A DNA stretch of 64,000 nucleotides. Origin: Bugulina stolonifera. Taxonomy: Eukaryota > Bryozoa > Gymnolaemata > Cheilostomatida > Bugulidae. The stretch lies in the NCBI GenBank assembly GCA_935421135.1, contig OW285194.1, forward strand, positions 7,300,376 to 7,364,375. Direction: 5' to 3'. Shown piece after piece: positions 21,506-32,881 of the stretch (its first letter is position 1; each line of letters opens with the position of its first letter). The notes under the pieces are model-generated. The model was not told where the DNA came from, ran no database searches, and saw only the letters and a program-made list of their open reading frames with translations. The position numbers and the translations under genes are program-made.

Positions 21506-21678
21506 ATGAACCAATCAGAAAAGAAGTAACCGGTACTGATGGTGTAATGTCTTTTCCGGAACTTCCGTCTGGATTTCCACCAAGAATATATGAAGTGGTT
21601 CTTAATTTCCCAGAGGGAGTTACTACTGCAACACTGTTCAACGTTAGCATTGACTGTCAGTGGGACAACATATTACTT
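21506..21678 (+). CDS. Gene B exon 5: CUB2 N-terminal half
   Basis: After TCGTAG (phase 1) it reads DGVMSFPELPSGFPPRIYEV and ends CQWDNILL at GTGAGT, phase 0. Length (171 nt plus 2 split) equals that of CUB3's first exon. The usual first CUB cysteine is absent (EPIRKEVTGTDGV), a divergent feature. Confidence 0.8.
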
Positions 21679-22251
21679 GTGAGTATAATATACAGTTTTA
21701 TGTACACTTGTACATCTCTCACTAATGACCTGAGTAATACCAAACATTTTCCTTAAAAATAACTTTGATAACTCAAATTCATGTAAGGTATTATGATCTT
21801 GGTCGTAAAATAAGTCTTTCACCTTTACATATCTGTTTATCACAGTCATTTACATGTAACTTTTTGGTTTTCTTCTCTCAATTAATTTCAATACGTAAAC
21901 CAAAACAAAATGTGGTGGTTTGAGTCAATTCGGTCTCGAGTCCAGCAATCACATCTGTTCTATCAACACGCATGCTTATTTATGATTGTGGCTAGTGTCA
22001 TATGTAATGATATTGTGCATATTTTATTCTCTATAATTCAATATTATCCTAGCCGTGCAGACTTAAGTGCAAGGATAATTCTTTTCTATTTTTACAGGCT
22101 TTAAAACCCATACTATTTACACAATATGCATTTATCCATTATGCTTTTGTTCAACATATTCGACCTTAAGTTCTTGCCGTATGTTTCAACTGAAACCTCA
22201 GACTCCGCTACAATGTAGTTTTGAAACTGCAAGCAGCTTCTTTTATTTCAG

Positions 22252-22446
22252 TTTCCAATCAAAACCTATAGGGGGTGGATTTTAATAAAAACAGGGGATT
22301 TTCTTCTATTTCCTGAATTTACCGCTATGCGAGTAACAGGTTTCTCTACACTAGAATGGGCTGACCAAATCTTTTGGTATTTATATACACGTCATCCATC
22401 GACCAGAAGGCCCTTTGCCTACATAACATATTTTAGTAAAGGAAAA
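22252..22446 (+). CDS. Gene B exon 6: extra exon within CUB2
   Basis: Exactly 65 codons, phase 0 to 0, acceptor TTTCAG and donor GTAAGT. It is rich in aromatic residues (WADQIFWYLY, FPEFTAM) and has no cysteine. No counterpart exists in CUB1 or CUB3, so it is an insertion inside the domain or an alternative version of its second half. Being frame-neutral, it could be skipped. Confidence 0.6.
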
Positions 22447-22590
22447 GTAAGTGGGCGGAGTTTACTAGCTTTTTATATCATAAGTTAAATTATGCAAATT
22501 TACTGCTGCTGTTTTATTATGGAGTGATGGTGAATCTACTATTGCAGCATTTTACTGAGTTACCTCTCACTTTGTAAAAGTGCATAATGT

Positions 22591-23660
22591 TGTAGTGTTT
22601 TAGTGTTTATTTACATGCGGGTGCCGAGGGCATGAGCATGGAAAGGGCTTGGAATTTGGTAAAGGACGACCAAGTGACCTTCCACACATTGCATAAAAGA
22701 GCGAACAGTTATTAGGTGCTCTTGTTATTATGTACCTGACGTAGGCCGATGCTGAGACTCATTAGAGAGTCCAGGGTCGGCGTAGGTCTTGTAGATTTTA
22801 TACTACAGAGGAGTGCAATGAAAGATCTGATAGTCTAGGAACTTAAGCCCAACGCTAGATTCATATACGTGTAGAATCCGGGAACGACCTAAGCCGTAGA
22901 AGTGGTGTAGAGATATGCTTAAACGAGAATGGGGATGAACTCGAGCCATGTGGATCTGTGGATCCGCCGGTAGAGTTGCCCGCCTACAAGAGTAAGCCTC
23001 TATAGATTTGAGTTAGGAGATGTTGTTTTATTAGAGCGCAATCGACAACTGATTTCATACGGAAAATGTGCTACCTTATATACTACATTGTAAATATACT
23101 TCCGGTAAAATGAGGCCGATAAGGTATCGGCCGGCCAATAAAGTATCTGTTCTGCAACTGATGCAACAACATGGATGGTTCCGCTCGACGTCGGCCACAA
23201 AAAGGGTTGGCCTTGGAACAAAAGGTGCTCACAATGGTCCGAAATGGAAAGTATATAAATATGAGCCTATTCCAAGATATCGGCCTTAAGAAGTATATGG
23301 TAAAAGACTCCGTTTAGTAAAATCGAAAAAGAGAAGATAATTGCTTATAATATGTGGGAAAAACCAAGTGCAATTGCAATAATCTGATTGGTGAATAAGA
23401 ATAATAGAGCACACGATAGGTAGTATTATGATAGAGTGTAAGCATGCATATGTGATAATTGTACAAGGTAAGACAATAATGCATGAGTGGATAATATGGA
23501 TAAGTGTCAATGTCACTGTTTGGCTAGCCCAAGAAGGCTAGCCACTAGAATCTTCTTAGAGCCATCCAGGAGGGACAACACCCGATTAGGTATCAGGGCC
23601 TTCTTAAGGATTTCTGCATGCGTCGGCCTGGTTGTGGGGTTGGCTGGCCGTTCCATCACA
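22591..23660 (-). mobile_element. Solo LTR of a related family
   Basis: Begins TGTAGTGTTTTAG and ends CCATCACA like the 16-20 kb LTRs on this strand, and shares their TATCGGCC/GTCGGCC-rich style. Flanks are ATGT and ATAT, so the 4-bp duplication has one mismatch. Length about 1070 bp. No ORF of note. Confidence 0.6.
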
Positions 23661-24129
23661 ATATATACAGTACATGTAAATTCCTGTGATGCTATCTACA
23701 TTGGTTTGCTGAAACACTGCATTTAAAAAAATGTCAGGTGAGGTTCAAAATTATCTCACCAAATCAGAAAGTTCATTGTTTTCACATTGCCAGCCAAAAT
23801 AGAAACCTGGTGTGCCATAGAAAGGTACATCATACATTTTAGTTTGATTTAAACTTGGCATTGAGGTGAGATGTAAGCAGAGACTACAGGCTAGTTTGCG
23901 TTTGCGTTTCCAAGTTGTGTACATCTTCAATATTAAGTTCGGTGAGCTGCCTTTTTGGCCATGAAGGTATATCAGTTTCAACAACTTTGCAGTCTGCATC
24001 TAACCTCATAGCAGTCTATTTGGGAATTCTTGAGATCTCAAGGACAATACTTTGGTACAACGTAGCAGATTTTGAAGCTGTGTCAGGTTTAGGTTATCTC
24101 TTCATATATTAAACTCGATGATTTTCATT

Positions 24130-24830
24130 GAGCAGAGTTACGCAGTGAACATGACCGCCGTGAACCATCAATCTCCATCTATTTCTGTTGGTGCTATCTT
24201 TCAATTGAAATCCCTTTATCCTTGAGGTTTCTCTTCAACGTGTTCTTCAATCCTAATTTTGGTCTACCAATGCTGCACACGCCTTCACTAAGTTAGGAGT
24301 ACATGATTTGTTTAGGAAGTCTACTACCATTTATCCTGTGACCAGCACATCTCAGATCCCTTTGTATAAGAAGGTAATACATGCTGGGTAAATTTGGTTG
24401 GGCAAGAATATCAGTATTTGAGATAAACCCCTGTCATTTAATGTTTAGAGTTTGCCACAGGTACCTCATCATGTAGGTGTTGAGTTTATGAGCTACTACT
24501 TCAAAAACAGGTCATGCTTCTGAACCAGATAGCGGGGAAGAAAGAACAACAACTCTAAAGACTGGCACTTTGGTTTTGAATGTGAGATCTTCTCCTTCAG
24601 TCTGCCATAGGATGCAGAAGCTTTTGCCATTCTTTTTATTTTATTTCTTCTTACATACTGTTGTTTCCCATAACTGTAGTTGTACTGAGATATTTGAACT
24701 TATCAACATTGGCTAGCTTTTCGTTGTTGATGTAAATAGTTTCCGTATCGATTTTACTAACTGACCTCCTTCTCCGACTCCCTCTGCCATCTCCTCCAAC
24801 GATTCACGAATCGTTACCACAGCATACGTA
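24130..24830 (-). pseudogene. LINE reverse transcriptase C-terminal relic
   Basis: Reading the minus strand in shifting frames gives INNEKLANVDKFKYL, RMAKASASYGRLKEK, LNTYMMRYLWQTLNIK, LPSMYYLLIQRDLRCAGH and GRPKLGLKNTLKRNLKD. This ordered series is the thumb and C-terminal region of a widespread invertebrate non-LTR retrotransposon polymerase. At least three frameshifts or stops interrupt it. It cannot be functional. Confidence 0.8.
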
Positions 24831-25195
24831 GATGTTGAACAAGATTGGTCACATCAGACATCCCTGCCTTACTTCCCTTCCAATGACTGATCCCTCAGTC
24901 CCCTCCCCCCAGCATACTTAGATGTTGAACAAGATTGGTCACATCAGACATCCCTGCCTTACTTCTCTTCCAATGACTGATCCCTCAGTCCCCCCCCCCC
25001 CAGCATACTTAGATGTTGAACAAGATTGGTCACATCAGACATCCCTGCCTTACTTCTCTTCCAATGACTGATCCCTCAGTCCCCCCCCCCCCCCAGCATA
25101 CTTAGATGTTGAACAAGATTGGTCACATCAGACATCCCTGCCTTATTTCTCTTCCAATGACTGATCCCTCAGTCTCCCCCCCCCCCCCCCCGTAT
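24815..25195. repeat. Four-copy ~93-bp tandem repeat with poly-C tract
   Basis: Units contain CATACTTAGATGTTGAACAA, ACATCCCTGCCTTACTTC and CAATGACTGATCCCTCAGTC, then a C run that lengthens from copy to copy (4, 10, 14, 16). It begins at the edge of the LINE relic; GATGTTGAACAAGATTGG is LINE-derived text. Confidence 0.85.
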
Positions 25196-25774
25196 TTTGT
25201 TCTAATTATGGCCTCCTCTCTGACCAATCTATACAAATCTTCCTTAGAAGTTCACCCAGTTTACTTTACTCTATCAAACTTCTTTTCAACTTCTACAAAG
25301 CAGGCATACATAATATCATGATTAAATTCCATGCATCGCTGTCATTACTGCTTTTGCCGCTCGAGTACCACAGCCTCTACAAAACTTAAGCTGATCATAT
25401 CCTAACCATCCATCGGCTTTCTTCTCCGATCTCATTGCAAATGACTCTTGATACAATCTTAGATGCATGTGACGTTAAGCTGTTGGTTCGATTGTCTTTA
25501 CATCGAGTAGCATTCCTTTTCGTTTTCAATGGTATCAGAGTGGTCTGACTAGCAATGGTCAAAATTTGTTAACAAGAATTATTGACCAAACCGGTGAGTG
25601 AGGCCTTCCTAAACCAAGCGTTGAGTGAAAGATTGAATTCGGTTGTGTTCCAATGTTGGGAAAAACTGAGCAGTAGCAGAAAAATGTGACATTGTTCAGT
25701 ATGTTTGGGATGCAGCTTAAAGCAGAATTCAAGCGCAAAATCACCAGCCGCCAATGCCTAGATAGTTTTATTCC

Positions 25775-26617
25775 CAGAGTTTGGTCCAAGTCGTTTTACA
25801 AGTCAACAAGTAAAGTTACTTCTAAAGTTTTGGAGGCAAGTCAAGTCCAAGTCAAGTCAATGCTGCCTCAAATCAAGTCAAATCAGCCGTCATGCAGGTC
25901 GAAATGTGAGTCAAGGGGAGACAACTCCAAAAACTTCTTATTTTCCGCAACATCACTTTTTTTCTTTTAGTAGACATTTCAATGCATGAGAAACTACGTA
26001 TGTTATTATACAACTATGACAACTAGCCTATAATGATGTGTAGTAATATTGGCACTACGGTTGAGACTGGTCATGTAGTATTGTATGTTAGTAACGGTGA
26101 TACAATGCTGCGTAGCATATAAACAGCATATGGTACAGCACAGAGTGTCCACTGGCCAATCGTGCAGTTCTAATCTGCAGTAATTAACTAATAATTGCAC
26201 TGTACATTGTATTCACTAGTTACACTGCACTTACACTACTTACACTGCATGTACATGTACTTGTGACTGTGCACTGCGTCGTCTCACGCACACACAGTCT
26301 AGATGGTATATTATTTGATGTATATCATCATAGCCAACCTTGAGATGCTCTAAATGCTGCTCTTACACGTCGCACTGATGAAGTAAAAACGATAAATATG
26401 TGGGCAATTGAAATTTTCTTCTATGCTGGTTATACACTGTACAGAATTGTTTTCCTCTAAATTGACTTGACAGAAACAAAGTCAAAGTCGAGTCAAGTCA
26501 CATTTATGTGCCAGTCAAATCAAGTCAACATACTAGGAAGTCCAAGTTAATTCAACTTGTGACTTGACTTGACTTGGCAGGTCAACTCAAGTCTATGACT
26601 TGGACCCGCCAGCTCTG
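25775..26617. mobile_element. hAT-like MITE rich in AAGTCAAGTC
   Basis: Left end CAGAGTTTGGTCCAAGTC, right end in complement CAGAGCTGGCGGGTCCAAGTC, both followed by dense runs of CAAGTCAAGTC. Flanks TTTATTCC and CTTATTCA share TTATTC, a decayed 8-bp duplication. The terminal style (CAGAG..GGGTCCAAGTC) is typical of non-autonomous hAT elements. Confidence 0.6.
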
Positions 26618-26923
26618 CTTATTCAATTCTATTAATACACTGAATTCATGATTCAGAGGATTTCATTATACTCTCATGCGACTAATTTATCTCAATTATC
26701 TATCCACTTTGATGACAGAACATAATTATGCTGCTATTATTACATGTAGTTGTTTAATATACATGTATAATATTGTATACTGAATGCATGATTTAAGGAG
26801 TTTAAATATTTTATCCAGTTTGATATACTTTGATATACATGTACATGTACATCGTACTACTATTGTTTGATATAGACACATGTTTATTCGTTCCAACTAC
26901 TGCTACATGTATTCTTGTTTCAG

Positions 26924-27071
26924 TTTAGGAGGGATCCTCGCATTTTTCCATTTCTGCTCTACTGTTCATCAGCAAAGCGATTTACAGAGTTCTGGCCTGG
27001 CAGCAGAATGGTGTACACGTCAGGATTTAATCAATCAACTCCTCGATCCATAGCTATGGAATACCCAGCTG
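26924..27071 (+). CDS. Gene B exon 7: CUB2 C-terminal half
   Basis: 148 nt, phase 0 to 1, the same length as the second-half exons at 693 and 30153. It reads FPFLLYCSSAKRFTEFWPGS and ends SIAMEYPAG in place of SLVWDG. Donor is G|GTAATA, weaker than its neighbours. Confidence 0.7.
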
Positions 27072-27143
27072 GTAATAATGTTTGATAGCAACTTATATTA
27101 TTATTAATATTCCTTGCTTCTTAAAAAAATCCAAATGGCTCAG

Positions 27144-27240
27144 TTGCTATGCTATGCTATGCTATGCTATGCTATGCTATGCTATGCTATGCTATGCTAT
27201 GCTATGCTATGCTATGCTATGCTATGCTATGACATGCTAT
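27144..27240. repeat. (CTATG)n microsatellite
   Basis: About 18 pure copies of the 5-mer GCTAT, followed by imperfect copies to about 27270, inside a gene B intron. Confidence 0.95.
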
Positions 27241-27384
27241 GCTATACTATGGCATGCTATACTACACTATGGGATTTACTTAATAATTATTACATGTATG
27301 AAAGAATATAAATCATACTTTAGTACGAAGATGAATTTTGCTGCTCTTACAATAACTTCTGGTAAATGGTGACATTTTTTATAG

Positions 27385-27557
27385 AAAGATGCACAACGAG
27401 TATCAATGAGTCATCTGGTGTACTGACATCTCCAGGATTTCCATCAGACGTAGAACATTTACTCGACTTTACAACATGCATCAGCTCTCCAGTTGGAAAC
27501 AACATTAGCATTAACTTCACATTCATGGATGTTGACTGCTCCACCACTACTATACAT
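27385..27557 (+). CDS. Gene B exon 8: CUB3 N-terminal half
   Basis: CTTSINESSGVLTSPGFPSD is a clear CUB opening, followed by FTTCISSPVGNNISINFTF with several N-glycosylation sequons (NES, NIS, NFT). A further Cys occurs in DVDCST. Acceptor ATAG, donor CAT|GTAAGT, phase 1 to 0. Confidence 0.85.
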
Positions 27558-28606
27558 GTAAGTTTGGAAGCGATTTGCAAAATTTTCTTTTGTCCTCATC
27601 TTTAAAATGAGGAAGTCCCAGTCATCAGCGAGTGATGAAGGCTCCAATGCCTGTTATTTTGAACAGTATGAAAAAAGTCAATATTGCTGCACATTCTCCC
27701 GCTTCGCATAGTTGGTATCTTATGTGTAGCTATGCTGAATAACTCTTCGTTTGCTCGACAAGCCAGTAGTTGTAGTAGTGTTGTCAGTGTTTACTTTGAC
27801 CTGACCATTAGATGACTCTGGGAAACCCCTCCCACGTTTTATTGCAAATTCAGAATAATTACTATGCTGACTATGCCACACAGAAATCGGATAGGTCACT
27901 CGCTAACTATAATTATTTATATTCATCCTGGTCCAGTCACCAGAGGATCTGAGGAGTTACATGTACATGTATATGTACCAAGCTGGCCATGCTATCCTTC
28001 TACTATTATTGGTGCAAAAGTGCTACCTCGGTACAAGTCTTGATATACGCCATAGTTCCACCGCCCTTTTGTGTTATCACTTTTACACTCTGTACTTTAC
28101 GATTTAAATATATATATATACAACTTTATTTAATGTGCAATATAATATATAGTATACAGTATGTATGAATATCAGCATCATGCTTTTGTTTTAATTAATT
28201 AGCGTTCAGGTTCTACTTAGGTACAACCCTCTTTAAAGTTTCCCTGCCTCTTTGCATTGTCCACTTCCTGCTCTGTGGATGTTCTCATGTGGTTGCTTTA
28301 AAACTGCTTTCTCTCAAAATTCACCAAGCCATTTTCAGTTTTTATCAAGTTTTATTGCATATCTCATCATCTGCGTTAATGTAGCCATCCCGTTTTGCTT
28401 CATGTAGAATTCCGAGTCCATCACACTCCGTGTTAGTGTGTCAGGTCTATGGGCATGCTTTAGTTGCACTTGTAGTATTCATACACATTACTATACAAGT
28501 CATGTACATAAATATTATACACCAGTAACTATACATACATCTATAATTGCTCTATACATGTAATGTACATGTATCTATAATGAACAAATACTAATAATGA
28601 TAATAT
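27558..28606. other. Intronic sequence, nothing recognised
   Basis: AT-rich stretch with a short TA run near 28110. No coding or mobile feature identified. Confidence 0.4.
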
Positions 28607-29700
28607 TGTAATGTTGGGTACACGGGCACCGATGCGGGTACGAGTGCGGGATGGGTCTAGGAATGGTCGACTAGACCTGCTTCCAATTACATAAAACACT
28701 GAGCAATGATTGCGTGGTAGATTATTGAGTAGAGCTGTAGCTACGACTAATGAGGTCTGAGTTGTTTGCATGAACAGTACTTGTGAGTATGATCTATCAT
28801 GCTAGTTGGGATTTTTTCCCGCCTATGACATCACAGTACAACAACCTTAGAAGTTAAAAATAGCTACGCATTTTCTGATGTGGATTCAACCGTAGCAAGG
28901 AGTGCACAGCCAAACTGACGTCATAGCATAATGTAGTTATTAACAAACAGTTACACACATGTAAAGACCATTGCGCTAGCCAAAGATAGTGTACTGCTGA
29001 CAAACTAGTACAAGTCATGTAAATTAGCTAGCTCAAATTCGAGGCATGTTACTTCCATCTTACGAAGCCAATAGAAATTCCTACGTATTTTCGGAACTAC
29101 GACGTCTCCTGCTCAAAGGAGCTTGCTCCTACGAAGGTCAGGAAATACATATAGCACGTATTTTCCGCCAATTCTATCCTTTGTATGATAAATATGAATT
29201 AAAATAAGAAGCAACATTTGAAGCATGGAATATCACTGAATGAAAATACACATGCTTTGTAAAGTATTGAGCTTCCAGTAAAAGTCCCAATTAGGTGCGG
29301 CGCAGAATCAGCAGTAGGTATTGCACAGCAGGATAGTGGAAAAAGGTACGAGGGCCGACCCCTTGAGGTCACTCACTCATCTATATAAAATGCATATAAC
29401 AATGTAGGCATATAAATAGGAGAATTGGAACTATGTATTTAGAGGGACCCCGTCCTCATACAATCACGCATAAAGATAGGTTTGACATCAAGCAGATTAT
29501 GTGAATGCAAAATACAAGTGGATTATGATGAGTATGGGCATAATGTATGTACATGCACACAGAATAGGGTAAATGCAAGAGCAATTATATGATACACATG
29601 TATGGCATAAAATACCAGTAGGAGTTAAGGAAGATAACAGAGCTGCCAAGACAATAGTGTGCATTAAATGTTAATAGAGGGAATGTCCTGCCTCACCACA
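28607..29700 (-). mobile_element. Solo LTR with ATAT target duplication
   Basis: TGTAATGTTGGG start and CCTCACCACA end, with ATAT at 28603-28606 and at 29701-29704. At 1094 bp it is longer than the 16-20 kb LTRs but shares their termini and 4-bp duplication size, so a related family. No internal region. Confidence 0.75.
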
Positions 29701-29869
29701 ATATGCGTTGTGATTTCATGGCGGAAGCTAGCAACTTCCACGCAGGAATAAAATACCAATGAAGACATGTACATGTACATGCACCTGTAGTGAATATGTA
29801 ATCCAATGCGCTTGTGTATTGCGCGGACATTAATATAATTTATTTAGTTTATACATAATATACATGTAT

Positions 29870-29975
29870 CTACATGTACATTGTACATGTACAACATGTA
29901 CATTGTACATGTACATGTACATGTACATTGTATATGTACATTGTACATGTACATTGTACATGTACATTGTATCTG
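29870..29975. repeat. TACATGTACATTG simple repeat
   Basis: Alternating TACATG and TACATTG units just upstream of the CUB3 second exon. A short version occurs at the same relative place in gene A (about 525-545). Confidence 0.8.
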
Positions 29976-30152
29976 CTATATAACCTTAAGGCTTTGTATA
30001 AGTATTTTATTCTCATTTGAGGATTTCTTATTTCCACCATAAGACTGATTTGTAGTAGCAATAAGTATTATAATATGATATTCTAAATCCATGAATGTGT
30101 TTTACAATTTGCTCATTTCTTCAACTTGGACGACGACAATTTTAAATTATAG

Positions 30153-30300
30153 ATTGTAGATGAACAGACCTACGCCCCTATCAAGTCCGGCATCTGTGGT
30201 ACAACTTTGGAACATATCAGGACAGGTACTCCCTCAGTTTCCATTAGATTTAGGACAGATCTACAGGTGTCTGGACAGGGTTGGAGTTTGGTATGGGATG
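30153..30300 (+). CDS. Gene B exon 9: CUB3 C-terminal half
   Basis: 148 nt, acceptor TTATAG, donor G|GTAGGT, phase 0 to 1. SGICGTTLEHIRTGTPSVSI and SGQGWSLVWDG match gene A exon 693-840 closely, which identifies the paralogous position. Confidence 0.85.
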
Positions 30301-30499
30301 GTAGGTTATTCACATGAGTAGCATAGATCGTGCGGATCTACACCGACATGCACTCATTGGTCCTGGATTTCAACCAACCACATGCCAGTATTTCGGATTT
30401 CCATCAATTAGAAGATAGCAAGAAAATTTTTCATGCGACCATACTAAGGTCATCCAAGATCCAGCATTTGTATCGGCTGAAAAATCATTTGCACACTAC

Positions 30500-30920
30500 G
30501 AAATTCTAATCGTGAGAATGTTAAACTTCCTAATCACCATGGCAATCGCATAGTTAACCTACTTTTTCCCTCTACTCGACTAATAAGCAAGGAAGCGGAA
30601 GTTCTGCCTCTCCTCGCAGGAGCATCCGCCTACTACTAGCTGAAACCCACCGCCCTTAAAACAACACTCACCAATCTCTCATCCCCATTCCACCCTCCGC
30701 CCACCCCTCTCCCAATCCCCTAGCTCCGCCCGATTGCGCCTCTAGTTCCCCGCTCCGCCGGCCATCTGCCTACCAGACACCTTTGCCTCTCTCTCCGCCC
30801 GTGCCCTGTCAAATGCCCCATTAAATCCCGGGCTAGTCCTTGGTGCTCACCCCCTCAAAAAAGACGCAGCGGTTTTCAGACTGTTCCATTTCAAAACTGT
30901 TCTGACACATTCCGACATCG
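30500..30920. repeat. Long inverted repeat, left arm
   Basis: Pairs in inverse orientation with about 36400-36880. Shared text includes CACCATGGCAATCGCA against ACCATGGCAACCGCAG, AACCTACTTT, a C-rich block (CCACCCCT/CTCCGCCC) and CTGTTCCATTTC. Roughly 70% similarity by eye, so the arms are old. The arms are GC-rich compared with their surroundings. Confidence 0.65.
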
Positions 30921-32881
30921 AAATGGGTCGGCATTAGCCTGAATAACTTCATAATGGGGGACCCCAAAACCCTCAAAAAATCACAAAAAACAGATGCCTA
31001 AATATAGTACAGTGTAGTGTCATAAATTGTCATAGCATGGAAGAAAAATAAGCAAAAATTGTTACTCCATTATTTACCTACCGCTTCTAGTCAATGATTA
31101 GTCCTTGAACAGAAAAAAAACACAGAAGTTGATTCCATTGAGATTTACATGTACAATGTACTTGTTTCTTCTTCAAGAGCAAACTAAGAACAAGTAAAGA
31201 GTATGAATGCTTTTCACAGTTTTAGTGTTAGCCCCTGCCATCCATTTCTTCCTCCACACACATTTCTCTGTAATAAATTTATACCCAATCACATATTTAG
31301 TAGTTTTCTCCAATTAGTTACTTTCGCATATTTAGTACATTTGGTCACATTGTTGCTAGCATGTCAGTTGAAGTGACATGTCCATCTAGCTGTTGATATT
31401 ATCAAAGCAACTTACAGTTTACACTGATGGGCTTGAGTTGAACTATTTACCAGTATTTCATATTATATTGGAGTGAACTGAAAGGCCACCATTGCCTACT
31501 CCACTGATGTGAACCGAAATGTCAGCATTCTTTATTTGGGTATTAAAATGAGGACAAAAAGTCATTTACTAGTGCAACTACAATGATCATCTATCGAATA
31601 CATACCTTGTACATGCACTTTTACAGGAAGGAAAGAGTAATACTAACAGAGTTTACTTTCTTCTCACCTGCTCCCCTCTGTTCTCCCTTGTTATTTTGTG
31701 GTGTATCGCCTTACTAGAGAAAAGGGTTTTACATACCTGTCCACTGTATTTAAAGGGGTTATGACAACATGTGGTCTAAGTCTATATTCATTGCAGCACC
31801 TCTTATTTGGGTTTGTTGCATTTGTGCTACTATAAGCGGAGTTGTGTTCTCTTGCCCATGCTTGACTCATTAGCACTATTCAACGCTGCTTCAAACGCAA
31901 CTTTGTTATGAAGACGCACTGCGCGATTTATGTCTTATAGAGAAAATTGTTGAATTCAAGCTGTTTGCATAGAAAGAGTACAGTAATAAACAAATAATTT
32001 CACAGCGTTTACCAATATAATAGCTGTAGGATAATGGGTGCAAGTTTTTGAATTTTTCTAGGCTTTCTATTTGCTGGCAATAACTAGCTGCCTTTATTGG
32101 TAGGTCCGGTATTTCATCTGGCCACACTATATACGGCGGCTATTATTGCGTTCTTCTATATGCCTATACAGTGTGTTGTGGTCTAGTTGTTCTAAATACA
32201 GCCTGGAAGGTACAAACAATAGGATAGTTACAGTAATAATATTTGAATTACCATAATATAACGTTAATCATGTTAGTAGTATGTAATATATCATGTAGGT
32301 GCTTTACCATAACTTCATTATCTTTATATATCATCTTTATACCAGCTGGCAAAGAACATTAATAGTGATGAAAGAGGAAAACTGACAGAGCAAAAATTGT
32401 TGAATAATTGAGGTCATTTCAAAAATGTTTGGCTGCATAAATTATAGCCACAAATGACGTTTAAATGACTATACATCATAGATGCCCATTGTGTGTAACA
32501 GTTGGCATGTAGTGAGTGGTCAGCAATGTTGGTCAGCCCAGCATATGCAGGGCTTTGCTTGAATTTATAGACACCATAGTGGTCATAAGCACCAACGTGG
32601 TCATGTGGCCCAAGGTCATAACCAATATAGCAAGAATTTTTTTCTATGCTCAAGACTGTGTTGTAGGGCACATAAAATCAGATGAAAAAGAAAAAAAAGT
32701 TTTATCTCATCTCAAACAAAAAATACATAATGTTGCACAGGTGCAACATTGGGCCACCATGACTATAACAGTAAAGTACATTGTTTCCTTTATAATGTAT
32801 TTTATTCATAGTAAAGCATGATCAATAACAAGACTTTTAGCTCAAGATTAATTATAATTAGACTAAATGTATTTATAACGG
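30921..32881. other. Insertion interior, no gene recognised
   Basis: Sequence between the left inverted-repeat arm and the transposase. Short minus-strand frames (31691-31876, 31906-32127, 32414-32671) lack recognisable domains. Confidence 0.4.
32727..32746. repeat. Palindromic motif left of the piggyBac gene
   Basis: ATGTTGCAC-AG-GTGCAACAT, followed by TGGGCC. The same motif, with CT at the centre and also followed by GGGCC, occurs at about 35402-35421 to the right. This suggests subterminal transposase-binding repeats. No TTAA was found close outside either copy. Confidence 0.5.

Noticed and set aside
27082..27372. ORFs with CYAMLCYAM repeats
   Set aside because: Translation of the (CTATG)n microsatellite in a gene B intron.
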